Below are positions 9,247 through 21,192 of a stretch of 64,000 nt of DNA, piece by piece (position 1 is the first letter of the stretch; every line of letters starts with the position of its first letter). The notes beneath the pieces were generated by a model. That model did no database searches, was not told the DNA's origin, and worked only from the letters and a program-made list of their open reading frames with translations. Source of the stretch: Enterobacter sp. C2 (GTDB lineage Bacteria; Pseudomonadota; Gammaproteobacteria; Enterobacterales; Enterobacteriaceae); NCBI RefSeq assembly GCF_019880405.1, contig NZ_CP082269.1:682001-746000 (forward strand), given 5' to 3'. Made by a program: the position numbers and the translations under genes.

Positions 9247-10647
9247 TTATTTGATGCTGCGAATATCGGCGAAGTGGCCGGTGACGGCGGCGGCGGCAGC
9301 CATGGCCGGGCTGACCAGGTGGGTGCGTCCTCCACGTCCCTGGCGACCTTCAAAGTTACGGTTGCTGGTTGAGGCGCAGCGCTCGCCTGGATTCAGACGA
9401 TCGTTGTTCATCGCCAGGCACATGGAGCAGCCCGGCAAGCGCCACTCAAATCCCGCCTCGATAAAGATCTTGTCCAGACCCTCCGCTTCCGCCTGGGCCT
9501 TCACCGGGCCAGAGCCAGGGACGACCAGCGCCTGAACGCCTGGCGCAACCTTGCGTCCTTTGGCGATCTCTGCCGCCGCGCGCAGGTCTTCAATGCGCGA
9601 GTTGGTACAGGAACCAATAAACACCTTGTCGATGTTCACCTCGGTCAGCGGAATGCCCGGCTTCAGGCCCATATAGGCCAGCGCCTTCTCCGCGCTGGCA
9701 CGTTCAACCGGATCGGCAAACGAAGCCGGATCGGGAATGTTTTCGCCGACGGCGATAACCTGACCTGGGTTAGTTCCCCAGGTGATCTGCGGGGCGATCT
9801 CTGCCGCCTGCAACGTGACCACGGTGTCAAAGGTTGCGCCTTCGTCAGTTTTCAGCGTCTTCCAGTAGGCCACTGCCTCATCGAAATCGTTGCCCTTCGG
9901 CGCGTGCAGGCGGCCTCGCACATAGTTAAAGGTGGTCTCGTCAGGGGCGACAATACCCGCTTTGGCACCCATCTCGATGGCCATGTTGCACAGGGTCATC
10001 CGACCCTCCATGCTCAGTGCCTGAATAGCTTCGCCGCAGAACTCGACCACGTGGCCGGTACCGCCCGCACTGCCTGTCTTGCCGATGATCGCCAGCACGA
10101 TATCTTTTGCCGTGATACCCGGCGCGGCCTGGCCCTGGACTTCAATTTTCATGGTTTTGGCGCGGCCCTGCTTCAGGGTCTGGGTCGCCAATACATGCTC
10201 CACTTCCGAGGTGCCGATCCCGAAGGCCAGTGCGCCGAAGGCACCGTGGGTGGCGGTATGTGAGTCGCCGCAGACGATGGTCATCCCCGGCAGGGTAATG
10301 CCTTGCTCCGGCCCCATCACGTGGACGATGCCCTGGTAGGGGTGATTCAGATCGTACAGCTCCACGCCAAACTCGTTGCAGTTCTTGATCAGCTCCTGCA
10401 TCTGAATGCGCGCCATCTCGCCTGAGGCGTTGATATCTTTCGTCTGGGTAGAGACGTTGTGATCCATGGTGGCGAAGGTTTTACCCGGCTGGCGCACCGG
10501 GCGATGGTGCGCACGCAGGCCATCAAACGCCTGCGGAGAGGTCACCTCATGCACCAGATGCCTGTCGATATAGAGCAGCGGGGTTTCGTTTGGCGCTTCA
10601 TAGACCACGTGGGCGTCAAACAACTTCTCATACAAACTTTTAGCCAT
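9247..10647 (-). CDS. leuC: 3-isopropylmalate dehydratase large subunit LeuC
   Basis: LeuC is the [4Fe-4S]-containing large subunit of isopropylmalate isomerase, an aconitase-family enzyme working with LeuD. The 466-residue product shows the cluster-ligand motifs IGSCTNSR and GCSMCLAMN and the substrate-binding [12 protein letters not shown] stretch. It starts with ATG at 10647 ([15 protein letters not shown]) two bases after the leuB stop codon and is followed closely by leuD. Expression is expected to follow the leu attenuator upstream of leuA. Confidence 0.98.
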   Translation of the reverse strand: MAKSLYEKLFDAHVVYEAPNETPLLYIDRHLVHEVTSPQAFDGLRAHHRPVRQPGKTFATMDHNVSTQTKDINASGEMARIQMQELIKNCNEFGVELYDLNHPYQGIVHVMGPEQGITLPGMTIVCGDSHTATHGAFGALAFGIGTSEVEHVLATQTLKQGRAKTMKIEVQGQAAPGITAKDIVLAIIGKTGSAGGTGHVVEFCGEAIQALSMEGRMTLCNMAIEMGAKAGIVAPDETTFNYVRGRLHAPKGNDFDEAVAYWKTLKTDEGATFDTVVTLQAAEIAPQITWGTNPGQVIAVGENIPDPASFADPVERASAEKALAYMGLKPGIPLTEVNIDKVFIGSCTNSRIEDLRAAAEIAKGRKVAPGVQALVVPGSGPVKAQAEAEGLDKIFIEAGFEWRLPGCSMCLAMNNDRLNPGERCASTSNRNFEGRQGRGGRTHLVSPAMAAAAAVTGHFADIRSIK

Positions 10648-10649
10648 GA

Positions 10650-13312
<2,663 letters not shown>

Positions 13313-13356
13313 GGTTTAGGTCCTTGTCTGTCGGAAGTCGCCTTGTGCTACGAGCA

Positions 13357-13384
13357 TAAAAAAACCCGCGCATTGGCGCGGGTT
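13357..13384 (-). terminator. Attenuator terminator of leuABCD
   Basis: On the minus strand AACCCGCGC, a four-base loop and GCGCGGGTT are followed by a run of seven T residues. The hairpin lies between leuL and leuA, where the leucine attenuator is expected. When leucyl-tRNA is plentiful the leader is translated quickly and this hairpin ends transcription. Confidence 0.93.
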
Positions 13385-13407
13385 CTCTGTTTTAACTGGA
13401 AGCTGAC

Positions 13408-13494
13408 TTAACTCTGTTTGTCGCCCACCAGTCCACCGCGCAATGAGGATGCGTTTAGTAGTAGTAGACCGGCGATACGAACGTTGCGAATCAT
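13408..13494 (-). CDS. leuL: leu operon leader peptide LeuL
   Basis: This 28-codon reading frame encodes MIRNVRIAGLLLLNASSLRG and eight further residues. Codons 10-13 are four consecutive CTA leucine codons, which are rare, so ribosomes stall there when leucyl-tRNA is scarce and the downstream terminator does not form. The length and the LLLLNASSLRG core match E. coli LeuL; the two ends differ. The role is attenuation control of leuABCD, by analogy with the well-studied E. coli and Salmonella operons. Confidence 0.93.
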   Translation of the reverse strand: MIRNVRIAGLLLLNASSLRGGLVGDKQS

Positions 13495-13528
13495 GCGTCA
13501 GGCTCCAGATGAAATCGATATGCTTTAA

Positions 13529-13557
13529 GTGGTACTGGATATGGCCATTGATGTCAA
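13529..13557 (-). promoter_or_regulatory. Promoter of leuLABCD
   Basis: On the minus strand TTGACA (13552-13557), 17 bases and TACCAC (13529-13534) align with the leu promoter I recall for E. coli (TTGACA, 17 bases, TAACTC), including the TATCCAGTA segment before the -10 and the AAAGCATATCG after it. The -35 is perfect and the -10 poor. Confidence 0.65.
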
Positions 13558-14112
13558 CAGCAGAGGCGGAAAAAACGGTGCACGTGGGATCGGAGGGTTA
13601 GATTATTGTGCTATTCAGGAGAGCCTGCGCGAACATTTTCATTTGTTGATCTCCTGCGGTCTTAGTTGGTTTCCTGTAGACATATTTGATTTACAGAAAG
13701 ATATATTTTGTCACATTTAGTGAGGTGGGTTTATTTGATTGATTTGGCTGGTTTAAATGTTTTTATAATCTTCTTTTTATATATTTATTTACAATGATGG
13801 AACAATGAATATTCATTTTGCCAATAATTAATTAGTTGAATTTAGTTAATCTGAATTTGCTTTTAAGTATATATTGCTTTGGTTATTCATGATGTTTATG
13901 TTTACATTGCGCCCATAGCGTTAAGATTATGCGTTGTGCAATAAAAAAGCGCGGCGTGACTTTCGCTTTTGTCGCGTGCCTTTTTCTCGCGAAGTTATCC
14001 AAAATTGCCCTGTATTTTTTCTTAAATTATACGATACTGCTTTTGCTTGTTTATATGCTAATAAATCATATTGATAGCCAAGCGCTACGCTTGCCAGCAA
14101 AAGGAGTTTAGC
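13558..14112. other. AT-rich intergenic region between leuLABCD and leuO
   Basis: This spacer holds the divergent control regions of the leu operon and leuO. Bases 13681-13920 are only about 25% G+C by hand count, in strong contrast to the GC-rich genes on either side. In E. coli and Salmonella the equivalent AT-rich spacer is bound by H-NS and by LeuO itself, and similar silencing is likely here. I could not place a leuO promoter reliably. A 60-codon hydrophobic reading frame (13929-14111) ends one base before leuO; I see no good ribosome-binding site for it and do not call it a gene. Confidence 0.7.
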
Positions 14113-15078
14113 ATGACAGTGGAGTCAAAAATGTCAGAAGCCAACAGTGAATATCTCTCGGTACCTTATGATATGAAATCGAAACTGCGGCAGGTCGATC
14201 TGAATTTATTAACCGTTTTTGATGCGGTGATGCAGGAGCAAAATATCACCCGCGCAGCGCGTAATCTTGGCATGTCACAGCCAGCGGTGAGTAATGCGGT
14301 AGCCCGGCTTAAGGTGCTGTTTAACGACGATCTCTTCTCCCGCTATGGTCGTGGTATTAAGCCTACGGCACGAGCCTATCAGCTCTTCGGCTCGGTTCAT
14401 CAGGCGCTGCAGCTTATTCAGAATGAACTCCCTGGCTCGGGCTTTGACCCACTAAAAAGCGAGCGCATTTTCCATATTTGTATCTGCAGTCCGTTGGATA
14501 CCTACCTGACGTCAACGATCTACAACCGGATTGAAAAAGAGGCGCCAAATATACATTTAGTTTTTAGCTCGGCGCTCGATAAAAATATTGAACATCAGCT
14601 GCGCTATCAGGAGACGGGATTTGTCATTGGCTATGAGGAGTTTAAGCGCCCGGAGTTCTCTTGCCTGCCGCTTTTTAATGACGAAATGGTGCTGGTAGCC
14701 AGTAAAAATCATCCGCGGATCCATACGCCGTTAAAAGAGACTGATATTTATATCGAAGAGCATGCGGTGGTTTCCCTTGAACGCTATGCCTCTTTTAGCC
14801 AGCTATGGTATGACACGCCGGATAAACAGAGCCGTATTGCCTATCAGGGCATGGCGCTGGTTAGCGTGCTTAATGTCGTCTCGCAAACTCATCTGGTCTG
14901 TATTGCCCCGCGCTGGTTAAGCGAAAAATTTGCCGACAGCCTGGAGTTACAAATTATGCCGCTGCCGTTAAAGCGTAATAGCCGGACCTGTTTTCTGTCG
15001 TGGCACGAAGCCGCCGGGCGCGACAAAGGCCATCAATGGATGGAAGAGTTGCTCATTGACGTTTGCCGCCGCGTATAG
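14113..15078 (+). CDS. leuO: LysR-type global regulator LeuO
   Basis: LeuO is a LysR-family regulator that counteracts H-NS silencing at many loci and is induced in stationary phase or by amino acid starvation. The 321-residue product has an N-terminal winged helix-turn-helix ([20 protein letters not shown], then [22 protein letters not shown]) and a C-terminal LysR effector domain. ATG 14113 is chosen because AAAGGAG lies 7 bases upstream. The N-terminal residues before the helix-turn-helix differ from E. coli (314 residues), the usual variable part of this protein. A stem-loop follows the stop codon. Confidence 0.96.
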   Translation: MTVESKMSEANSEYLSVPYDMKSKLRQVDLNLLTVFDAVMQEQNITRAARNLGMSQPAVSNAVARLKVLFNDDLFSRYGRGIKPTARAYQLFGSVHQALQLIQNELPGSGFDPLKSERIFHICICSPLDTYLTSTIYNRIEKEAPNIHLVFSSALDKNIEHQLRYQETGFVIGYEEFKRPEFSCLPLFNDEMVLVASKNHPRIHTPLKETDIYIEEHAVVSLERYASFSQLWYDTPDKQSRIAYQGMALVSVLNVVSQTHLVCIAPRWLSEKFADSLELQIMPLPLKRNSRTCFLSWHEAAGRDKGHQWMEELLIDVCRRV

Positions 15079-15087
15079 CTATTAATA

Positions 15088-15113
15088 AAACCGGATAGCC
15101 TCTATCCGGTTTA
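15088..15113 (+). terminator. Probable terminator after leuO
   Basis: AACCGGATAG, a three-base loop and CTATCCGGTT form a 10-bp perfect stem ten bases after the leuO stop codon. Only a short T-rich tail follows, so it may stop transcription weakly or protect the 3' end. Four A residues on the 5' side would give it some function in the other direction. Confidence 0.65.
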
Positions 15114-15387
15114 TGCTGCGTATGGCCTCATCCACGCTATTTTTGACTAATCTGTAATTTGCCTGTGCTTTGCCAGCAGGTGAAAAATGGATGAATCGCT
15201 GTACGTTGCCCGTTTTAAATGATGAAGCATCATCAGCTTTCCCTATCGTAGTTGAATCCACCAATAACTTTTTATTCACCTCCCGCTTCCTCTTTTTTGC
15301 CGTCGCAACGCTAATCGTTTGCTAATTGCCTGCCCCGGAATCAACGGTTAAGGTAACTGACAATGAACAAACGCCTGGAGGCAAGTC
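15114..15387. other. Intergenic region upstream of ilvIH
   Basis: The whole leuO-ilvI gap is 309 bases, and beyond the leuO stem-loop this part carries no convincing gene. In E. coli the corresponding region contains multiple Lrp sites and the leucine-sensitive ilvIH promoter. The A+T-rich runs here would suit Lrp, but I could not assign individual sites or a promoter. A GGAGG ribosome-binding site 7 bases before the ilvI ATG is the only sure element. Confidence 0.6.
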
Positions 15388-17112
15388 ATGGAGATGTTGT
15401 CTGGAGCCGAGATGGTCGTTCGATCGCTCATCGATCAGGGGGTAAAGCAGGTCTTTGGTTACCCTGGAGGGGCCGTCCTTGATATCTACGACGCCCTGCA
15501 TACGGTAGGCGGGATTGAGCATGTATTGGTGCGGCACGAGCAGGCAGCGGTTCATATGGCTGATGGGCTAGCACGCGCCACGGGCGAAGTGGGCGTGGTG
15601 CTGGTGACCTCCGGGCCCGGCGCAACCAATGCCATCACCGGCATTGCTACCGCTTACATGGACTCTATTCCGTTGGTGGTGCTCTCCGGGCAGGTTGCTA
15701 CCTCGCTGATTGGCTACGACGCTTTTCAAGAGTGCGATATGGTGGGGATCTCCCGCCCGGTGGTAAAACACAGCTTCCTGGTTAAACAGGCGGAAGATAT
15801 CCCCGGCGTGTTGAAAAAAGCGTTCTGGCTAGCCTCTACTGGCCGTCCTGGTCCGGTCGTGGTCGATCTGCCGAAAGACATTATGAGCCCGGCAAATAAG
15901 CTTCCCTACGTCTGGCCGGAGTCGGTAAGCATGCGCTCCTACAATCCCACCACCCAGGGCCACAAGGGGCAGATCAAGCGTGCACTGCAGACGCTGATCG
16001 CGGCGAAAAAGCCGGTGGTTTACGTTGGGGGTGGGGCGATCAACTCCGCCTGCGACAAACAGCTGCGCGAGCTGGCCGAGAAGCTGAACCTGCCGGTCGT
16101 CTCGTCATTAATGGGATTAGGCGCATTTCCGGCCACCCATCGTCAGGCGCTCGGCATGCTGGGGATGCACGGCACCTATGAAGCCAACATGACGATGCAC
16201 CACTCCGACGTGATCTTTGCCGTCGGCGTGCGTTTCGACGATCGCACCACCAACAATCTAATGAAGTACTGCCCGAACGCCACGGTGCTGCACATTGATA
16301 TCGACCCGACCTCGATCTCGAAAACGGTGGCGGCGGATGTCCCCATCGTGGGTGATGCCCGGCTGGTGCTGGAGCAGATGCTGGAGCTGCTGGCCCAGGA
16401 AGAGAGCGTGCAGCCCCTCGATGACATTCGCGACTGGTGGCTGGCGATTGATGGCTGGCGCGCCCGTCAGTGCCTGAAGTACGACACCCAGAGCGAGAGC
16501 ATCAAGCCGCAGGCGGTGATTGAAGCTATCTGGCGCCTGACCGATGGCGATGCCTACGTGACCTCTGACGTCGGCCAGCACCAGATGTTTGCCGCTCTCT
16601 ATTATCCTTTCGATAAGCCACGGCGCTGGATCAACTCTGGCGGCCTCGGCACGATGGGCTTTGGCCTGCCCGCCGCGTTGGGGGTGAAAATGGCCCTGCC
16701 GGAGGAGACGGTGGTCTGCGTAACCGGCGACGGCAGTATCCAGATGAATATTCAGGAGCTGTCCACGGCGCTGCAATATGAGCTGCCGGTGCTGGTGCTT
16801 AACCTTAATAACCGCTATCTCGGGATGGTGAAGCAGTGGCAGGATATGATCTACTCCGGTCGCCACTCACAGTCCTATATGCAATCCCTTCCTGACTTTG
16901 CCCGCCTGGCCGAAGCCTACGGCCATGTGGGTATCCGCATTACCCGTCCCGATGAGCTGGAAGCGAAGCTGAGCGAGGCCCTGACGCAGGTGAAAAATGG
17001 CCGGCTGGTATTTGTCGATGTCACCGTCGACGGCAGTGAGCACGTGTATCCCATGCAGATCCGTGGGGGCGGCATGGATGAGATGTGGTTAAGCAAAACG
17101 GAGAGAACCTGA
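15388..17112 (+). CDS. ilvI: Acetolactate synthase III large subunit IlvI
   Basis: IlvI is the catalytic, thiamine-diphosphate-dependent subunit of acetohydroxyacid synthase III, the first common step of valine, leucine and isoleucine synthesis. The 574-residue product shows the three domains of the family: the N-terminal pyrimidine-binding domain ([13 protein letters not shown], catalytic glutamate in [13 protein letters not shown]), a central domain, and the C-terminal ThDP pyrophosphate domain with [14 protein letters not shown] and [12 protein letters not shown]. Length and start match E. coli. It forms an operon with ilvH two bases downstream. Lrp activation and leucine repression are expected from E. 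coli. Confidence 0.98.
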   Translation: MEMLSGAEMVVRSLIDQGVKQVFGYPGGAVLDIYDALHTVGGIEHVLVRHEQAAVHMADGLARATGEVGVVLVTSGPGATNAITGIATAYMDSIPLVVLSGQVATSLIGYDAFQECDMVGISRPVVKHSFLVKQAEDIPGVLKKAFWLASTGRPGPVVVDLPKDIMSPANKLPYVWPESVSMRSYNPTTQGHKGQIKRALQTLIAAKKPVVYVGGGAINSACDKQLRELAEKLNLPVVSSLMGLGAFPATHRQALGMLGMHGTYEANMTMHHSDVIFAVGVRFDDRTTNNLMKYCPNATVLHIDIDPTSISKTVAADVPIVGDARLVLEQMLELLAQEESVQPLDDIRDWWLAIDGWRARQCLKYDTQSESIKPQAVIEAIWRLTDGDAYVTSDVGQHQMFAALYYPFDKPRRWINSGGLGTMGFGLPAALGVKMALPEETVVCVTGDGSIQMNIQELSTALQYELPVLVLNLNNRYLGMVKQWQDMIYSGRHSQSYMQSLPDFARLAEAYGHVGIRITRPDELEAKLSEALTQVKNGRLVFVDVTVDGSEHVYPMQIRGGGMDEMWLSKTERT

Positions 17113-17114
17113 TT

Positions 17115-17606
17115 ATGCGCCGGATATTATCTGTGTTACTGGAGAACGAATCAGGTGCGCTGTCGCGCGTGATCGGCCTCTTCTCCCAGCGCGGTTATAA
17201 CATTGAGAGCCTGACCGTGGCCCCGACCGACGACCCAACTCTCTCGCGTATGACCATCCAGACGGTGGGCGATGCCAAAGTGCTGGAGCAGATTGAGAAG
17301 CAGCTGCATAAGCTGGTGGACGTGCTGCGCGTCAGCGAGCTGGGGCAGGGCGCACACGTCGAGCGCGAGATCATGCTGGTGAAGATCCAGGCCAGCGGCT
17401 ATGGCCGGGAAGAGGTGAAGCGTAACGCGGAGATCTTCCGCGGTCAGATCATTGACGTCACCCCCTCGATCTACACGGTTCAGCTTGCCGGTACCAGCGA
17501 TAAGCTGGATGCGTTTCTGGCCTCTATCCGCGACGTGGCGAAAATCGTCGAGGTTGCCCGCTCCGGCGTGGTGGGTCTGTCGCGCGGCGATAAAATCATG
17601 CGTTAG
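17115..17606 (+). CDS. ilvH: Acetolactate synthase III small (regulatory) subunit IlvH
   Basis: IlvH binds IlvI, raises its activity and confers valine feedback inhibition. The 163-residue product has an N-terminal ACT domain ([19 protein letters not shown], with the valine-site region [14 protein letters not shown]) and the C-terminal ALS_ss domain. I chose ATG 17115, two bases after the ilvI stop, because it gives the conserved E. coli N-terminus; an in-frame ATG at 17085 lies within ilvI. An intrinsic terminator follows. Confidence 0.98.
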   Translation: MRRILSVLLENESGALSRVIGLFSQRGYNIESLTVAPTDDPTLSRMTIQTVGDAKVLEQIEKQLHKLVDVLRVSELGQGAHVEREIMLVKIQASGYGREEVKRNAEIFRGQIIDVTPSIYTVQLAGTSDKLDAFLASIRDVAKIVEVARSGVVGLSRGDKIMR

Positions 17607-17630
17607 GTTGAAGGCAACGGCAAAATGAGC

Positions 17631-17658
17631 AGCCCGGCGGATCCCGTCGGGCTTTTTT
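17631..17658 (+). terminator. Intrinsic terminator after ilvIH
   Basis: AGCCCGGCGG, a short loop and CCGTCGGGCT are followed by eight T residues, 25 bases after the ilvH stop codon. This is a canonical Rho-independent terminator. Confidence 0.93.
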
Positions 17659-17786
17659 TTGCGAAAACAGCCGGAAGGCTGATCGAAAGCGGTTGCCGCA
17701 GTGACTATTCTGCGTTTAGATGTGATGGATTAAACCTATATTCCAAAAAAGGTTATGGAGTATCCTTTTTTCTTTGAGAGGCAATT

Positions 17787-18791
17787 GTGAAACTGGATGA
17801 AATCGCCCGGCTTGCCGGCGTCTCACGTACCACAGCAAGCTATGTGATTAACGGCAAAGCGAAGCAGTACCGCGTCAGCGATAAAACCGTTGAAAAAGTC
17901 ATGGCCGTCGTACGCGAGCATAACTACCATCCGAATGCGGTAGCCGCCGGGCTGCGGGCAGGACGCACGCGATCGATTGGGCTGGTGATCCCCGATCTGG
18001 AAAACACCAGCTATACCCGCATTGCTAACTACCTTGAGCGGCAGGCGCGCCAGCGCGGTTACCAGCTCTTGATTGCTTGTTCGGAAGACCAGCCGGATAA
18101 CGAGATGCGCTGCATTGAGCATCTCCTGCAGCGTCAGGTTGATGCCATTATTGTGTCGACGTCACTTCCACCGGAGCACCCCTTTTACCAGCGCTGGGCC
18201 AATGACGCATTTCCTATCGTAGCCCTGGACCGGGCCTTAGATCGGGAGCACTTTACCAGCGTGGTGGGTGCGGATCAGGACGATGCCGAGATGCTGGCGG
18301 CAGAGCTGCGTACCTTCCCCGCAGAGAACGTGCTCTATCTGGGCGCGCTGCCGGAGCTGTCGGTCAGCTTTTTGCGCGAGCAGGGGTTCCGTACCGCCTG
18401 GAAAGACGATCCGCGCGAGGTCAGTTTCCTCTATGCCAATAGCTACGAGCGGGAAGCTGCCGCGCAGCTGTTCGATAAGTGGCTGGAGACTAACCCAATG
18501 CCGCAGGCGCTGTTTACCACCTCCTTTGCCCTGCTGCAGGGGGTGATGGATGTGACGCTGCGCCGCGATGGTCATCTGCCTGCTAACCTGGCGATCGCCA
18601 CCTTTGGCGATCACGAGCTGCTCGACTTCCTCCAGTGCCCGGTCCTGGCCGTGGCCCAGCGCCATCGCGATGTTGCAGAGCGCGTGCTGGAGATCGTCCT
18701 TGCCAGCCTTGACGAACCGCGTAAGCCAAAGCCTGGCCTGAGCCGCATCCGGCGCAACCTCTACCGCCGCGGCGTGCTAAACCGCATCTAA
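17787..18791 (+). CDS. cra: Catabolite repressor/activator Cra (FruR)
   Basis: Cra is the LacI/GalR-family regulator of carbon flux. It represses glycolytic genes and activates gluconeogenic genes, and fructose-1-phosphate releases it from DNA. The 334-residue product starts with the helix-turn-helix ([20 protein letters not shown]) and hinge, followed by a periplasmic-binding-type effector domain. The start is GTG 17787 with GAGG 9 bases upstream, the same unusual start codon as I recall for E. coli. It is a single gene with its own terminator. Confidence 0.98.
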   Translation: MKLDEIARLAGVSRTTASYVINGKAKQYRVSDKTVEKVMAVVREHNYHPNAVAAGLRAGRTRSIGLVIPDLENTSYTRIANYLERQARQRGYQLLIACSEDQPDNEMRCIEHLLQRQVDAIIVSTSLPPEHPFYQRWANDAFPIVALDRALDREHFTSVVGADQDDAEMLAAELRTFPAENVLYLGALPELSVSFLREQGFRTAWKDDPREVSFLYANSYEREAAAQLFDKWLETNPMPQALFTTSFALLQGVMDVTLRRDGHLPANLAIATFGDHELLDFLQCPVLAVAQRHRDVAERVLEIVLASLDEPRKPKPGLSRIRRNLYRRGVLNRI

Positions 18792-18799
18792 TCTTGCTT

Positions 18800-18823
18800 A
18801 AGGGCGGCGAAAGCTGCCTTTTT
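18800..18823 (+). terminator. Probable terminator after cra
   Basis: GGCGGC, a GAAA tetraloop and GCTGCC form a short stem followed by TTTTT, ten bases after the cra stop codon. The stem is short and contains one G-T pair. Confidence 0.7.
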
Positions 18824-19320
18824 CCGTTAGCGTTCTCTTTTATATGACAGCCGTTGGTGAATTAACGTAAATTAACGTTCGGATTAATCCTTAAAATCCA
18901 TAGGCCGCTATATTTTAAATTCCGCCTTATTTTAAAAACACTCTTTTTTAGAGAGGAAAGAGGTAACGGTGCATTAATTTTGAATTGTTTTGTTACATCT
19001 AACCGAGGAGTGTTGAATTAATGACCTTTTCTTTAGTATGACCATTCACTTCTACTCGCCCTAATCCACCTGACGTCGCTCCGCCTGCAACTGTCGCTGT
19101 TAACCATTGACAATATGGCTTAAAATGCCGCCCGCGTCGCAAACTGACACTTTATATTTAATCCGTATCGTGGCCGAGGTCTTTAAGTGGTGCATGCGGA
19201 GGCACTATTTTTTTTGCAAATATTCATGACGTTAATTTGCAGCGCATGTTGAGCACATTTTGTGCGGGCCTGCTGTTCACAATTAATCGTGGTTGTTTCA
19301 GACACGTTAGCGTCAGTGCT
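18824..19320. other. Intergenic region between cra and the dcw promoter
   Basis: About 500 bases without a convincing gene. It is more AT-rich than its surroundings and contains GTTAACG- and TTAATTT-like words. A similarly long spacer lies at this place in E. coli. A minus-strand reading frame at 19183-19428 runs across the mra promoter and into mraZ and looks spurious. Confidence 0.6.
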
Positions 19321-19323
19321 GGC

Positions 19324-19353
19324 TTGACAAGCTTTTCCTCCGCTCCGTAAACT
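19324..19353 (+). promoter_or_regulatory. Pmra, main promoter of the dcw cluster
   Basis: TTGACA (19324-19329) and TAAACT (19348-19353), 18 bases apart, match the mapped E. coli Pmra as I recall it. This promoter drives mraZ and much of the division and cell wall cluster downstream. Confidence 0.88.
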
Positions 19354-19360
19354 CCCTCGG

Positions 19361-19385
19361 TGGGGATTTGTGGGATAAAGTGGTG
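19361..19385 (+). promoter_or_regulatory. MraZ operator: three TGGGN-type repeats
   Basis: TGGGG, TGGGA and TGGTG recur at exactly 10-base spacing (19361, 19371, 19381) between Pmra and the mraZ start. MraZ of E. coli binds direct TGGGN repeats with 5-base spacers to repress its own operon. The third repeat deviates from the consensus (TGGTG). Confidence 0.85.
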
Positions 19386-19412
19386 AAAGGTTGATTTTGA
19401 GGTGAAACTGGC

Positions 19413-19871
19413 ATGTTCCGTGGGGCAACGTTAGTTAATCTCGACAGTAAAGGTCGGTTGTCCGTGCCTGTTCGCTACCGGGAACAACTTGTCGAGCATG
19501 CTGCCGGTCAGATGGTCTGTACCATAGACATCCATCACGCCTGCCTGCTCCTTTATCCTCTCCCGGAATGGGAAATTATTGAGCAAAAATTATCGCGTCT
19601 GTCGAGCATGAATCCCGCAGAGCGACGCGTGCAGCGTTTACTGCTGGGACATGCCAGTGAATGTCAGATGGATAGCGCGGGGCGCTTACTGATTGCCCCC
19701 GTTTTACGGCACCATGCCGGACTGAACAAAGAAGTGATGCTGGTCGGGCAGTTCAACAAGTTTGAGCTGTGGGATGAAACGACCTGGTATCAACGGGTCA
19801 AGGAAGATATCGACGCTGAGCAGTCAGGCTCTGAACCGCTTTCAGAGCGATTGCAGGATTTGTCTCTATAA
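19413..19871 (+). CDS. mraZ: Transcriptional regulator MraZ
   Basis: MraZ is a DNA-binding repressor of the dcw operon, forming ring-shaped oligomers from two SpoVT/AbrB-like half domains. The 152-residue product shows both signature motifs, DSKGRLSVP near residue 11 and [10 protein letters not shown] near residue 88. It is the first gene of the cluster, 14 bases downstream of an AGGTGAAA ribosome-binding site region, and its product is predicted to bind the TGGGN repeats just upstream. In E. coli its lethal overproduction is offset by RsmH, encoded next. Confidence 0.97.
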   Translation: MFRGATLVNLDSKGRLSVPVRYREQLVEHAAGQMVCTIDIHHACLLLYPLPEWEIIEQKLSRLSSMNPAERRVQRLLLGHASECQMDSAGRLLIAPVLRHHAGLNKEVMLVGQFNKFELWDETTWYQRVKEDIDAEQSGSEPLSERLQDLSL

Positions 19872-19873
19872 CG

Positions 19874-20815
19874 ATGATGGAAAATTTTAAACATACAACG
19901 GTACTGCTGGACGAGGCCGTAAACGGCCTGAACATTCGTCCTGACGGCATCTACATAGATGGAACTTTTGGTCGCGGTGGCCACTCGCGCCTGATCCTCT
20001 CCCAGCTGGGGGCGGAGGGGCGACTGCTGGCAATCGATCGCGATCCTGAGGCGATTGCTATTGCCAAAACCATTGACGATCCCCGCTTTACCATTATACA
20101 CGGTCCTTTTTCCGGGCTGGCGGACTACGTGCGCGAGCGCGATCTCGCCGGTAAAATCGACGGTATTCTGCTCGATCTTGGCGTCTCCTCTCCACAGCTT
20201 GACGATCCTGAACGTGGCTTCTCGTTTATGCGCGACGGTCCGCTGGATATGCGCATGGACCCCACCCGCGGCCAGTCTGCCGCCGAATGGTTACAAACCG
20301 CTGACGAAGCCGACATTGCCTGGGTGATTAAAACCTTTGGCGAAGAGCGCTTTGGCAAACGTATTGCTCGCGCCATCGTCGAGCGTAACCGCATTGAGCC
20401 GATGACCCGCACCAAAGAGCTGGCCTCAGTGATTGCCGCGGCAATGCCGGTGAAGGATAAGCATAAACATCCCGCCACCCGCACCTTCCAGGCGGTACGC
20501 ATCTGGGTGAACAGTGAGCTGGAAGAGATAGAGCAGGCGCTAAAAAACTCGCTCGACGTGCTGGCCCCAGGGGGACGGCTGTCGATTATTAGCTTCCACT
20601 CGCTGGAAGACCGCATTGTAAAACGCTTTATGCGTGAGCAGAGCCGTGGGCCGCAGGTTCCCGCCGGGTTACCGATGACCGAAGCCCAGCTCAACAAGCT
20701 GGGCGGCCGCTATCTGCGCGCCTTAGGCAAGTTAATGCCGGGCGAAGAGGAGGTGGCTGAGAATCCACGCGCCCGGAGTTCAGTGCTGCGTATCGCAGAG
20801 AGGACGAACGCATGA
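19874..20815 (+). CDS. rsmH: 16S rRNA (cytosine-1402 N4) methyltransferase RsmH
   Basis: RsmH (MraW) methylates N4 of C1402 in the 16S rRNA decoding region using S-adenosylmethionine. The 313-residue product has the SAM-binding start ([16 protein letters not shown]), the [10 protein letters not shown] motif and the conserved [11 protein letters not shown] near the C-terminus. It starts two bases after mraZ with ATGATG; the first ATG matches E. coli MMENYKH. Its last codons overlap ftsL by four bases (ATGA). Confidence 0.98.
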   Translation: MMENFKHTTVLLDEAVNGLNIRPDGIYIDGTFGRGGHSRLILSQLGAEGRLLAIDRDPEAIAIAKTIDDPRFTIIHGPFSGLADYVRERDLAGKIDGILLDLGVSSPQLDDPERGFSFMRDGPLDMRMDPTRGQSAAEWLQTADEADIAWVIKTFGEERFGKRIARAIVERNRIEPMTRTKELASVIAAAMPVKDKHKHPATRTFQAVRIWVNSELEEIEQALKNSLDVLAPGGRLSIISFHSLEDRIVKRFMREQSRGPQVPAGLPMTEAQLNKLGGRYLRALGKLMPGEEEVAENPRARSSVLRIAERTNA

Positions 20816-21177
20816 TCAGCAGGGTGGCAGAGACGCTTAGTAAAGTAAAAGGGTCGTTAGGCAACACCGAGCGCCATGCCTTGCCTGGCGTGATCGCAGA
20901 CGATCTTTTGCGTTTCGGGAAACTGCCGCTCTGCCTGTTCATCTGCATTATCGTGACGGCGGTAACGGTCGTCACGACCGCGCACCATACCCGTCTGCTG
21001 ACGGCGCAGCGTGAACAGCTGGTGCTGGAGCGTGATGCGCTGGATATCGAGTGGCGTAACCTGATCCTTGAAGAGAATGCCCTCGGCGATCACAGCCGCG
21101 TTGAGCGCGTCGCTACCGAGAAGCTGCAGTTGCAGCATGTTGATCCCTCACAAGAAAACATAGTAGTACAAAAATAA
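20812..21177 (+). CDS. ftsL: Cell division protein FtsL
   Basis: FtsL is a single-pass (type II) inner membrane protein that forms a coiled-coil complex with FtsB and FtsQ and activates FtsWI at the septum. The 121-residue product has a cytoplasmic segment of about 35 residues, one membrane helix (near residues 38-57, [17 protein letters not shown]) and a periplasmic heptad-rich coiled coil ([18 protein letters not shown]). The ATG overlaps the rsmH stop as ATGA. Length equals E. coli. Confidence 0.97.
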   Translation: MISRVAETLSKVKGSLGNTERHALPGVIADDLLRFGKLPLCLFICIIVTAVTVVTTAHHTRLLTAQREQLVLERDALDIEWRNLILEENALGDHSRVERVATEKLQLQHVDPSQENIVVQK

Positions 21178-21192
21178 GGACTTACGCGACGC

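Noticed and set aside
15082-15279. 65-codon minus-strand frame between leuO and ilvI
   Set aside because: It runs through the leuO stem-loop and the ilvIH control region, has no ribosome-binding site and no recognisable similarity.
19183-19428. 81-codon minus-strand frame across the mra promoter
   Set aside because: It overlaps Pmra, the MraZ repeats and the mraZ start; it is better explained by chance.
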